Source: Planctomycetota bacterium (GTDB lineage: Bacteria > Planctomycetota > UBA1135 > GCA-002686595). From it: a stretch of 64,000 nucleotides of DNA. Shown here one piece after another: positions 25,849 through 33,095 of the stretch. The first letter of the stretch is position 1. Each line of letters starts with the position of its first letter. Both the position numbers and the translations under genes were made by a program. The stretch lies in contig JADJLZ010000002.1 in the NCBI GenBank assembly GCA_016709875.1, forward strand, positions 434,001 to 498,000, written 5' to 3'. The notes beneath the pieces were generated by a model. It did not search any database. It was given only the letters and a program-made list of their open reading frames with translations, and had not been told where the DNA came from.

Positions 25849-26880
25849 ATGGCAACCACGAAGAAGGATGCGCCTCTGAGCGGCGCGCACAAGGTCGCGG
25901 CCTTCCTGCTCACGCTGGAGAAGCCGGTCGCGGCAACCTTGCTGAAGCAGATGGACGCCAAGGCCATGGCCGAGGTCGCCGCGGCGATGACCGTGCTCGA
26001 CCCGCGCCTGTCGGAGAACGAGGCGATCCACCAGCTCTACCGCGAGCTCTCGCGCCGCCTGAACGTCGGCGTGGGCCCGCGCGCCCAGGACGACGGCGAG
26101 CTGACCCTGATCCTCGAGACCGCCCTCGGACGCGAGCGCGCGCGCTCGGTGATCGTGCAGATCCACGAGCGCCGCCGCGTCGAGCACCCTTTCGCGATCC
26201 TCGACGAGGAGCCGTTGCCGGTCCTGTGCGCGACGATGTCCGAGGAGTCCAACGCGGTCGTGGCGCTGGTGCTCGCGCACCTCAAGCCCGACCAGTCGGC
26301 CGAGGTGCTCGCGGCGCTCGGCGCCGAGCGCGCGCTCGACGTCGTGCTGCGCATCGCCGCGATCGCCCCGCCCCCCACCGAGGCGCTGATCCAGGTCGCC
26401 AACGAGATCCGCGAGCGCATGAACGAGTTCTCCAAGCGCCCGCGCCCCTTCGCCAAGGAGAGCGCGCTCAAGTCCGTTGCGCAGATGCTCAACATGGCCG
26501 GCGACTCCGTCGGTGGGTCCGTCATGGAAGGCCTGGGCACCGCCAACGAGGAGCTGCTCACGCAGGTCAAGGAGGCGATGTTCACCTGGGAAGACCTGGG
26601 CAAGGTCGACAAGCGCGGGATGCAGAAGATCCTGGGCTCGATCGAGACGCGCACGCTGGCGATCGCGCTCAAGGGCTGCTCGGCCGACGTCGAACAGAAC
26701 ATCCTGGCCAACCTGTCGGCGCGCGTGCGCGCAATGGTCGCCGACGAGCGCGAGCTCGCGGGCGCCCTGCCGATGGCGCAGATCCTCGAGTCGCGCAACG
26801 AGATCATGAAGAACGTCCGCGCGCTCATGGAGGCCGGCGAGTTCAAGCCCGCGAAGGCAGGTGAAGAGCTTGTCAGCTGA
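25849..26880 (+). CDS. fliG: Flagellar motor switch protein FliG, with altered EHPQ site
   Basis: FliG is the C-ring protein that takes torque from the stators. The 343-residue length is normal. The N-terminal domain binds FliF, and the C-terminal domain has the torque helix region MFTWEDLGKVDKRGMQKILG and IETRTLAIALKGCSADVEQN. The middle-domain EHPQ motif, which contacts FliM in well-studied species, is not present in its usual place; the corresponding segment reads SEESNAVVALVLAHLKPDQS. The rest of the domain is conserved, so the interface may have co-evolved with this FliM. The gene overlaps fliH by 20 bases. Confidence 0.94.
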   Translation: MATTKKDAPLSGAHKVAAFLLTLEKPVAATLLKQMDAKAMAEVAAAMTVLDPRLSENEAIHQLYRELSRRLNVGVGPRAQDDGELTLILETALGRERARSVIVQIHERRRVEHPFAILDEEPLPVLCATMSEESNAVVALVLAHLKPDQSAEVLAALGAERALDVVLRIAAIAPPPTEALIQVANEIRERMNEFSKRPRPFAKESALKSVAQMLNMAGDSVGGSVMEGLGTANEELLTQVKEAMFTWEDLGKVDKRGMQKILGSIETRTLAIALKGCSADVEQNILANLSARVRAMVADERELAGALPMAQILESRNEIMKNVRALMEAGEFKPAKAGEELVS

Positions 26881-27436
26881 GCGCATCGCGAACCGCATCG
26901 CCCTCGACCGCGCGCCGAGCCGCGTGCAGATCTTCGGCGGCAGCGAAACCCAGCTGCGCGAGGAGTGGAAGCACGCCTCGCTCTCGGAGAGCTTCGAACG
27001 CGGCCTCGCGCAGGGCCGGGAGGAGACGCGCAGCGCCCTCGCTGCGACGCTCGACGCAGCCCTCGAGCGCATCGAGTCGCTGCGCGAGGCCGCCCTGGCG
27101 CGCCTCTCCCAGGATGCCGCGGCACTCGCGGTCGAGATCGCACGCGAACTCGTGCGCTGCGAGACCAAGGCCGGCCGCCACGACATCGAGCGCATCGTAC
27201 GCGAGACGCTCGCGGCCTCGTCCACCGGCCGCGGCGCCTGCGTGGTGCATTTGCATCCCGCCGACGCCTTGCGCCTGGAGCGCGCGCACTTCCGCGCTCG
27301 TACGCAAATCGAGCCGGATCCCTCCGTTCCCGCCGGCGACGTGCACATCACCACGCCGCAGGGCCTGCTCGTGCGCGACCTCGAGCACACGCTCGACACG
27401 CTCGGCGAGCGTCTGCGCCAGGAATTGCTCGCATGA
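26861..27436 (+). CDS. fliH: Flagellar export apparatus stator FliH
   Basis: FliH is the peripheral stalk-like partner and negative regulator of the export ATPase FliI. The 191-residue product has the Arg/Glu/Ala-rich N-terminal helix (ERGLAQGREETRSALAATLD) and a C-terminal domain with AALAVEIARELVRCE and VVHLHPADALRLE. These are the pattern of FliH and V-ATPase E subunits. I take the GTG at 26861 as start, inside the end of fliG; a TTG at 26870 is an alternative. The stop overlaps the fliI start (ATGA), a standard coupling for a fixed FliH:FliI ratio. Confidence 0.9.
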   Translation: MKSLSAERIANRIALDRAPSRVQIFGGSETQLREEWKHASLSESFERGLAQGREETRSALAATLDAALERIESLREAALARLSQDAAALAVEIARELVRCETKAGRHDIERIVRETLAASSTGRGACVVHLHPADALRLERAHFRARTQIEPDPSVPAGDVHITTPQGLLVRDLEHTLDTLGERLRQELLA

Positions 27437-28791
27437 AGACGCAGCGCGCTTTCGATCCGACCAGGCCGCTCTTCGACGCGGAGGCACTGCGGCCGGCGAT
27501 CCGTGCTGCGGCCGCCCCGCTCTACCGTGGGCGCGTCGAGAACGTCTCGGGCGTGCTCGTCGAAGCGGCCGGCATCCCCGCCGCGATGGGCGAACTGTGC
27601 CGCATCCAGCGCGGCCGCTCGCCCGACATCGACGCCGAGGTGGTCGGTTTTCGCGGTTCGAGCACGCTCCTGATGCCGCACGGCGACGTCGCGGGAATCG
27701 CGCCCAACCAGGAGGTCGTGGCGCTCGGTCGTCCGTTCACCGTGCAGGTCGGGCCCGAACTGCTCGGGCGCCTGCTCGACGGCCTCGGCCGCCCGCTCGA
27801 CGGCGGCCCGCAGTTGCAGTCGCGCGAACGCCGTCCCGCGCGCATCGAGGCGCCCGATCCGATGCGCCGCCCCGCGATCGACGAGCCGCTGCAGACCGGC
27901 GTGCGCGTGATCGACGGATTGAACACGATCGGGCGCGGCCAGCGCCTGGGCATCTTCGCCGGCTCGGGTGTGGGCAAGTCCACGCTGCTGGGCCAGATCA
28001 CGCGCGGCACCGACGCCGACGTGGTCGTGGTCGCGCTGGTCGGCGAGCGCGGCCGTGAAGTCGGCGGCTTCGTGCGCGAGGTCCTGGGCGTGGAGGGCAT
28101 GAAGAAGTCCGTGCTCGTCGTCGCGACTTCCGACCGCGCGCCGATCGAGCGCTACATGGCACCCTTCGTCGCGGTCACGATCGCCGAGCACTTCCGCGAC
28201 CAGGGCCTCTCGGTGCTGCTCGTGATGGACTCGGTCACGCGTTTTGCGCTCGCCTCGCGCGAGATCGGACTCGCGGCTGGCGAGCCGCCGACCGTGCGCG
28301 GCTACCCGCCGAGCTTCTTCGCGACCGTGCCCAAGCTGGTCGAGCGCATGGGCCGCACCGAGCGTGGCAGCATCACCGGTCTCTTGACGGTGCTCGTCGA
28401 CGGCGACGATCCCAACGAACCGGTCGCGGACACGCTGCGCGGACTGCTCGACGGCCACATCGTCCTCTCGCGCGACATCGCGCAGAGTGGCGTGTTTCCT
28501 GCGGTCAACGTGCTGCACAGCCTCTCGCGACTGATGCCTTCGCTGGTCGACGGGCCGCACGCGCGCGCCGCGGGCTTCGTGCGCTCCTGCCTGTCTGCCT
28601 GGCGCGACGGCAAGGACCTGGTCGAGATCGGCGCCTACAAGCCGGGCTCGAACCCGCGCCTGGACGTCGCTCTCGCGCGCCTCGAAGCGATCGACGCGTT
28701 TCTGCGCCAGGACGTGCACGAGACGACGAGCCTCGCCGAGTCGATCGAACTGCTCTCCCTGATCGCGCAGAGCGCCGGAGCCGCCGCGTGA
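27433..28791 (+). CDS. fliI: Flagellum-specific export ATPase FliI
   Basis: FliI is the F1-beta-like hexameric ATPase that energises early steps of flagellar export. The 452-residue product shows Walker A AGSGVGKST (about 177-185), the GERGREVGGFVRE motif, Walker B VLLVMDSVTRFA, and the FliI/YscN-specific GEPPTVRGYPPSFFATVPKL. The ATG at 27433 overlaps the fliH stop; the frame is open further upstream but lies within fliH. It is followed by fliJ with a GTGA overlap. All catalytic residues expected are visible, so it should be active. Confidence 0.96.
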   Translation: MKTQRAFDPTRPLFDAEALRPAIRAAAAPLYRGRVENVSGVLVEAAGIPAAMGELCRIQRGRSPDIDAEVVGFRGSSTLLMPHGDVAGIAPNQEVVALGRPFTVQVGPELLGRLLDGLGRPLDGGPQLQSRERRPARIEAPDPMRRPAIDEPLQTGVRVIDGLNTIGRGQRLGIFAGSGVGKSTLLGQITRGTDADVVVVALVGERGREVGGFVREVLGVEGMKKSVLVVATSDRAPIERYMAPFVAVTIAEHFRDQGLSVLLVMDSVTRFALASREIGLAAGEPPTVRGYPPSFFATVPKLVERMGRTERGSITGLLTVLVDGDDPNEPVADTLRGLLDGHIVLSRDIAQSGVFPAVNVLHSLSRLMPSLVDGPHARAAGFVRSCLSAWRDGKDLVEIGAYKPGSNPRLDVALARLEAIDAFLRQDVHETTSLAESIELLSLIAQSAGAAA

Positions 28792-29279
28792 AGCGCTTCG
28801 CCTTCCGCTTGCAGCGCCTCGCGCGCGTGCGTTCCATCGAGGAACAGATCGCGCGCGAGAAGTGGGCCCTCGTCGAGCGCCGTGCGCGCACCGCCGAGGA
28901 GACCGCCGAGCGCGCCCTGGCCGACGTCCATGCGGGCCGCGCGGCACTGCGCACCGAGCTCGAACGCGGCGCGCTCGTCCCCGCGCAACTGCTGCAGCGC
29001 CAGGACGCCTGCGACGCGCTCGTGCAGCGTCGCGGAGCCGCATTGCAGCGTGCGCGCGCCGCGCGCGCCGAGGCGGACGTCGAACGTGCCGTCTGGCTGG
29101 GCCAGAAGCGCAAGCTCGACGGCCTCGAACGCCTCGAGGAACGCGACCACAACGCCTGGAGGCTCGCGGAGAGCGCGTCTTCCGCGGCCGAGATCGACGA
29201 AATCGCCTCTGTCCGCGCCGCGCGCAAGGCGCGCCTGGAATCTGCCGAAACAAGGCCTAGCTCGAGGAGCTTCGAATGA
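28788..29279 (+). CDS. fliJ: Flagellar export protein FliJ
   Basis: FliJ is a coiled-coil protein that sits in the FliI hexamer and links it to the FlhA gate. The 163-residue product is almost entirely charged helix (RFAFRLQRLARVRSIEEQIA near the start, then continuous Arg/Ala/Glu heptads), the typical FliJ composition and length. The GTG start overlaps the fliI stop, and the stop overlaps the next ATG. FliJ is poorly conserved in sequence; the call is secure from the opening FRLQ-L-VR motif and position. Confidence 0.9.
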   Translation: MKRFAFRLQRLARVRSIEEQIAREKWALVERRARTAEETAERALADVHAGRAALRTELERGALVPAQLLQRQDACDALVQRRGAALQRARAARAEADVERAVWLGQKRKLDGLERLEERDHNAWRLAESASSAAEIDEIASVRAARKARLESAETRPSSRSFE

Positions 29280-30076
29280 AACCCGTCGTCAAGTACGCAG
29301 CCATCGGTGCAGGCGCCATCGCCCTGCTCTTCGGATCCTTCGTGACCTTCTCCGCGCTCTCGGGCCAGCCGCTGCACAAGATCGCGATCCTGAAGAACTT
29401 CGTGAAGGCGCCCGACGAGCCCGCCGAGCCTGACACGAACGAGCACGGCGGTGACACCGCGGAGCACGACCCCCAGACACAGGGACACGGCAGCGAGACG
29501 GAACCCGCCGCGGAGCCTCACGAACAGCCCAAGCTCGCCTCCAAAGAGGACCTGAAGGCGCTCGAGAAGTCGGTCGGCGTGCTCGGCGCCTTCACGCTGC
29601 CCTCGCCGTTCAGCTCGGACGAACTGACGGACATCCAACAGGCGATGAAGTCGAAGAACCGCAACCTCGACACGCGCGAGACGAAGGTCGCGCAGCGCGA
29701 ACGCGAGCTCGACGACCGCGAACACGACCTCGACGAGCGCCAACAGGAGCTCTCCGCGCTGCGCAAGCGACTCGCCGACAAGGAGAGCGAGCTGCAGATG
29801 CTCTCCGCGGAAGTCGAACGCGACAGCGCCGCGCGCAACGCGCGCGACGCCGCGAGCTGGAAGGAGATCTCGAAGTTCTTCGAGGAGGGCGACCCCAAGG
29901 ACATGGCCGGCAAGCTGCTCGCCTTCGCCCCCGCCGAGGCGGCCAAGATCCTGCGCTCGCTCGACGACGAACGCGCCAGCGCCCTCGTGAATGCGCTTCC
30001 CGAGCAGAACTACCGCGACTACATCGAGGCCTACCGCTCGCTGAGCTCGCGCGACACGGGCAAGAAGAACCCCTGA
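29276..30076 (+). CDS. MotE-like protein (MgtE_N domain, coiled coil)
   Basis: This 266-residue protein has an N-terminal membrane helix (AAIGAGAIALLFGSFVTFSA), an acidic His/Glu-rich linker (about 45-85), and a long coiled coil at about 115-190 (RNLDTRETKVAQRERELDDR, DERQQELSALRKRLADKESE). It ends in a C-terminal MgtE_N-like domain (FFEEGDPKDMAGKLLAFAP and AAKILRSLDDERASALVNAL). This architecture is that of MotE, a chaperone for the stator component MotC in alphaproteobacteria, and of related YlxF proteins found after fliJ. The ATGA overlap with fliJ supports a flagellar role. Whether it serves stators or the export machine here is not known. Confidence 0.82.
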   Translation: MKPVVKYAAIGAGAIALLFGSFVTFSALSGQPLHKIAILKNFVKAPDEPAEPDTNEHGGDTAEHDPQTQGHGSETEPAAEPHEQPKLASKEDLKALEKSVGVLGAFTLPSPFSSDELTDIQQAMKSKNRNLDTRETKVAQRERELDDREHDLDERQQELSALRKRLADKESELQMLSAEVERDSAARNARDAASWKEISKFFEEGDPKDMAGKLLAFAPAEAAKILRSLDDERASALVNALPEQNYRDYIEAYRSLSSRDTGKKNP

Positions 30077-30178
30077 GGATCGTCCCGCCGCCAGGAATAC
30101 GCATCCCGGGCCGAGCCGCGACTCGCGCGGCGGTCAAGGGACTCGCGATTCCTGCCGACAAGGAAACACACCTCCCCC

Positions 30179-31126
30179 ATGGCCTCCAATCTCAGCCCCG
30201 AGGAAGTCCACGCGCTCGTCGGCGACGCCGGCGGGCACGCCGCGACGGCGATCGAGCCGCGCGACTTCCGCCAGCCGCGCCGCCTCTCGCCGGAGCAGCT
30301 CGTGCGCCACAAGCGCACGGCGCAGCGCGTGCAGAAGGAGCTCGGCCGACTGGCCGAGGCGACCTTCCGCGTGCCGACGCCGGCCGAGATCGTGGGCGTC
30401 AGCGAGGCGAGCATGCCCGAGGTCGTGCGCGAGCTCGAGGAGCCCTTCGCCGCGCTGCTCTTCGATTGCGGTGGCCAGTCCTGCTGGACGATCTGGGACA
30501 TCTCGATCGCGCTCGGCGCCGTCGAGCGCATGCTCGGCTCGACCAAGGTCGAGGAGCAGAAGCCGCGCGCGCTGAGCGCTGTCGAGCGCTCGCTGGTGCA
30601 GTCGCTGCTGGTCAAGATCACGACGCTGCTCGGCAGCGCCTTCGGGCTCGAGCCGAAGAACCCGCGCTACGTGCAGGACTTCGTCAGCCTCTACGCGGTT
30701 CAGGACGCGCAGGACCAGGGCGACCCTCAGCGCCTGTGCGTGCAGGTCGGACTGCAGGGTGAGTACGGCTCGGGCACGATCCGCGTCTATCTCGGCGGTC
30801 CGCGCCTGCTCGAACCGGCGAACGGCGCCGCGCAGGGCAAGGACAAGCACCGCCCGACGCTGCCGGCGCATATCTCGGACCTCGAGGTGCAGCTCACGGC
30901 CGAGCTCGCAAGCGTCGAGTTGCCGCTCAAGGACGTGCTCGCGATCGAACCCGGCGACGTGATCCCCCTCGATGTCGAGGTGGACAGCCCGCTCGCCTTG
31001 TACGTCGAGGATGAAGCCTGCGGCAGCGCGCGCTGGGGCGAACGCTCTGGCCGCATCGCACTGCGCATCACGGAATTCACGCGGCGCGGCGGCGCCCAAC
31101 CGGGAAACACCACCACGAAGCCATGA
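30179..31126 (+). CDS. fliM: Flagellar motor switch protein FliM
   Basis: FliM forms the C-ring wall and receives phospho-CheY. The 315-residue product starts with NLSPEEVHALV, a variant of the CheY-P-binding LSQxEIDALL motif. It has the CheC-like middle domain (ALLFDCGGQSCWTIWDISI; LGAVERMLGSTKVEEQKPRA). It ends in a SpoA domain (LASVELPLKDVLAIEPGDVI). A 102-base gap separates it from the MotE-like gene and holds an imperfect inverted repeat (CAGGAATACGC near 30091 and GCGATTCCTG near 30145), so a separate promoter or RNA structure is possible. Its stop overlaps fliN. AAGGA lies about 13 bases before the ATG. Confidence 0.92.
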   Translation: MASNLSPEEVHALVGDAGGHAATAIEPRDFRQPRRLSPEQLVRHKRTAQRVQKELGRLAEATFRVPTPAEIVGVSEASMPEVVRELEEPFAALLFDCGGQSCWTIWDISIALGAVERMLGSTKVEEQKPRALSAVERSLVQSLLVKITTLLGSAFGLEPKNPRYVQDFVSLYAVQDAQDQGDPQRLCVQVGLQGEYGSGTIRVYLGGPRLLEPANGAAQGKDKHRPTLPAHISDLEVQLTAELASVELPLKDVLAIEPGDVIPLDVEVDSPLALYVEDEACGSARWGERSGRIALRITEFTRRGGAQPGNTTTKP

Positions 31127-31473
31127 GCGACGAGCCGGCACAGAACATCGAGAAGGCGATCGACGAGGCCACCGCGGCCGTCGCCGTCCAGACAGGCAAG
31201 CTCTCGAAGATCGAGGGCGACAAGCCGGCAGGCGAGGCCATGGGCATGGACGGCCTGCTGGGCGTGCCCGTCAAGGTCAGCGTCGAGGTCGGCCGAGCGA
31301 AGATGACGCTCGCGGAGCTCGTGCGACTCTCCCCTGGCTCGGTCGTCGAGCTCGATCGCGACGCGCACCAGCCGGTCGACATCCTCGTCGGCGGCAAGCT
31401 CGTCGCGCGCGGCGAGGTCGTCACGATCGGCGACAAGTACGGTGTGCGCGTGACCAGCGTCCAGGGCAGCTGA
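31123..31473 (+). CDS. fliN: Flagellar motor switch protein FliN
   Basis: FliN completes the C ring and docks export cargo. The 116-residue product has a charged, variable N-terminal extension and a SpoA domain from about residue 44: LLGVPVKVSVEVGRAKMTLA, then LSPGSVVELDR and GGKLVARGEVVTIGDKYGVR. All are hallmark FliN sequences. The ATG overlaps the fliM stop (ATGA). It is the last gene of the flagellar superoperon visible here; the next gene is an unrelated sulfatase. I saw no clear intrinsic terminator between them. Confidence 0.95.
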   Translation: MSDEPAQNIEKAIDEATAAVAVQTGKLSKIEGDKPAGEAMGMDGLLGVPVKVSVEVGRAKMTLAELVRLSPGSVVELDRDAHQPVDILVGGKLVARGEVVTIGDKYGVRVTSVQGS

Positions 31474-31567
31474 ACGCGTCCGGATGACGGTTTCGTCGCG
31501 CGCGGCCGGCTGCGTTCCAATCTCGAGACACTTCGCCGACCGGGCCACGATGCTTACTCTCTCCGTG

Positions 31568-33001
31568 ATGCAACGGTTCTCCCGCGCGCTGCTGCGCTCC
31601 ACCCCGCTCCTGCTCCTCCTCGCCGCGCTCCTCGCGCCGGCCTGCCGCAGCTTCGGCGCGCGCTCGTCCAAACAGCCCAACGTCGTGCTGATCCTCGCCG
31701 ACGACCTGGGCTGGGGCGAGCTCGGCTGCTACGGCCAGACGAAGATCCAGACGCCCGCTCTCGACGCGCTCGCCAGGCAAGGTGTGCGCTTCACGCAGGC
31801 CTACTCGGGCGCGCCCGTGTGCGCACCTTCGCGCTGCTCGCTGCTGACCGGCATGCACACCGGGCACTCGGCGATCCGCGACAACAAGGAGCTCGAGCCC
31901 GAGGGCCAGGAGCCCTTGCCCGCGGGGATCCCGACGCTGGCCGAGTTGCTGCACGCGCGCGGCTACGCGACCGCGGCGATCGGCAAGTGGGGCCTGGGGC
32001 CGCCCGGATCCGTCGGAGACCCGCTGCGCCGCGGCTTCGACCACTTCTTTGGCTACAACTGCCAGCGCGCGGCGCACACCTACTATCCCGAGTGGCTCTA
32101 CCGCGACCGCACGCGCGTCGCGCTCCCGGGCAACGACCCGCAGAAGAGCAGCGGCGCGAGCTACTCGCCCGACCTGATGCGCGAGGAGGCGCTCGAGTTC
32201 GTGCGCAAGAACGCCGACCGGCCCTTCTTCCTCTACTACGCGACCACCGTCCCGCACGTCGCGCTGCAGGTACCCGAGGACTCGCTGCGCGAGTACGCCG
32301 GCAAGTTCCCCGAGAAGCCCTACGACGGCAAGCGCGGCTACACTGCCCACGCGACGCCGCGCGCGGCCTACGCCGCGATGATCACGCGCCTGGACCATGA
32401 CGTCGGCGTGCTGCTCGCGGAGCTCGACAAGCTCGGCCTCGCGGAGGACACGCTCTTCGTCTTCACCAGCGACAACGGCCCGACCTACGCCGGCGGCGTC
32501 GACGCGAAGTTCTTCGACAGCACCGCCGGGTTGCGCGGCCTGAAGGGCGAGCTCTACGAGGGCGGCATCCGCGAGCCGCTGATCGTGCGCTGGCCCGGCC
32601 ACACGCAGGCCGGCCGCGTCGAGAACACTCCTTGCGCCGGCTGGGATCTGATGCCCACGCTCGCCGCCGCCTGCGGCGCACACGTGCCCGAGGGACTCGA
32701 CGGTGTGAACCTCGTCCCGCTCTTCGAGGGCGGTGCGCCTCCCCCGCGCGACTTCCTCTACTGGGAGACCGCCGACATGGGCGGCTGGCAGGCGGTGCGC
32801 ATGGGCGACTGGAAGGCCGTGCGCCGCAATTTGAAGAAGAACATCCCCGGGCCGATCGAGGTCTACGACCTCGCGCAGGATCCCGACGAGATGCGCGACG
32901 TTTCCATGCAGCACCCCGACATCGCCAAGCGCGCACGCGCGGCCTTCGCCACGCGCACGACCTCCCCGATCGCGGAGTGGAACTTCACGCCGGCGAAGTA
33001 G
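31568..33001 (+). CDS. Secreted type I sulfatase
   Basis: This is a formylglycine-dependent sulfatase (alkaline-phosphatase superfamily) that removes sulfate from esters such as sulfated polysaccharides. The 477-residue product has a signal (LRSTPLLLLLAALLAPACRS), possibly lipoprotein type although the -3 residue is not ideal. It has the metal site NVVLILADDLGWGELGCYG (D45, D46) and the Cys-type modification motif CAPSR with C85, plus GYATAAIGKWGLG and FVFTSDNGP. Catalysis needs a formylglycine-generating enzyme encoded elsewhere. Of several in-frame starts I take the ATG at 31568, because the signal peptide begins there. Sulfatases are strongly expanded in Planctomycetota. The exact substrate is unknown. 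Confidence 0.92.
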   Translation: MQRFSRALLRSTPLLLLLAALLAPACRSFGARSSKQPNVVLILADDLGWGELGCYGQTKIQTPALDALARQGVRFTQAYSGAPVCAPSRCSLLTGMHTGHSAIRDNKELEPEGQEPLPAGIPTLAELLHARGYATAAIGKWGLGPPGSVGDPLRRGFDHFFGYNCQRAAHTYYPEWLYRDRTRVALPGNDPQKSSGASYSPDLMREEALEFVRKNADRPFFLYYATTVPHVALQVPEDSLREYAGKFPEKPYDGKRGYTAHATPRAAYAAMITRLDHDVGVLLAELDKLGLAEDTLFVFTSDNGPTYAGGVDAKFFDSTAGLRGLKGELYEGGIREPLIVRWPGHTQAGRVENTPCAGWDLMPTLAAACGAHVPEGLDGVNLVPLFEGGAPPPRDFLYWETADMGGWQAVRMGDWKAVRRNLKKNIPGPIEVYDLAQDPDEMRDVSMQHPDIAKRARAAFATRTTSPIAEWNFTPAK

Positions 33002-33081
33002 CGGCGCCCCGGCGACGAGCAAGGCTCGGGCTGCCTGGCCGGGAAGCGGTACCGTTCGAGTCTGTCCCGCCCGCGCATCGC

Positions 33082-33087
33082 TATCCT
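33082..33087 (+). promoter_or_regulatory. TATCCT -10-like box 8 bases before the start codon
   Basis: TATCCT ends 8 bases before the ATG of the glycoside-hydrolase-like gene, with no Shine-Dalgarno sequence between. The transcript would begin at or next to the start codon. The -35 region is not obvious. Confidence 0.5.
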
Positions 33088-33095
33088 CTCTGGCG

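Noticed and set aside
24862..29253. Very long antisense open frame opposite fliF-fliI
   Set aside because: It lies wholly opposite six well-recognised flagellar genes, is rich in Arg, Ala, Gly and His as expected for high-GC antisense frames, and shows no domain.
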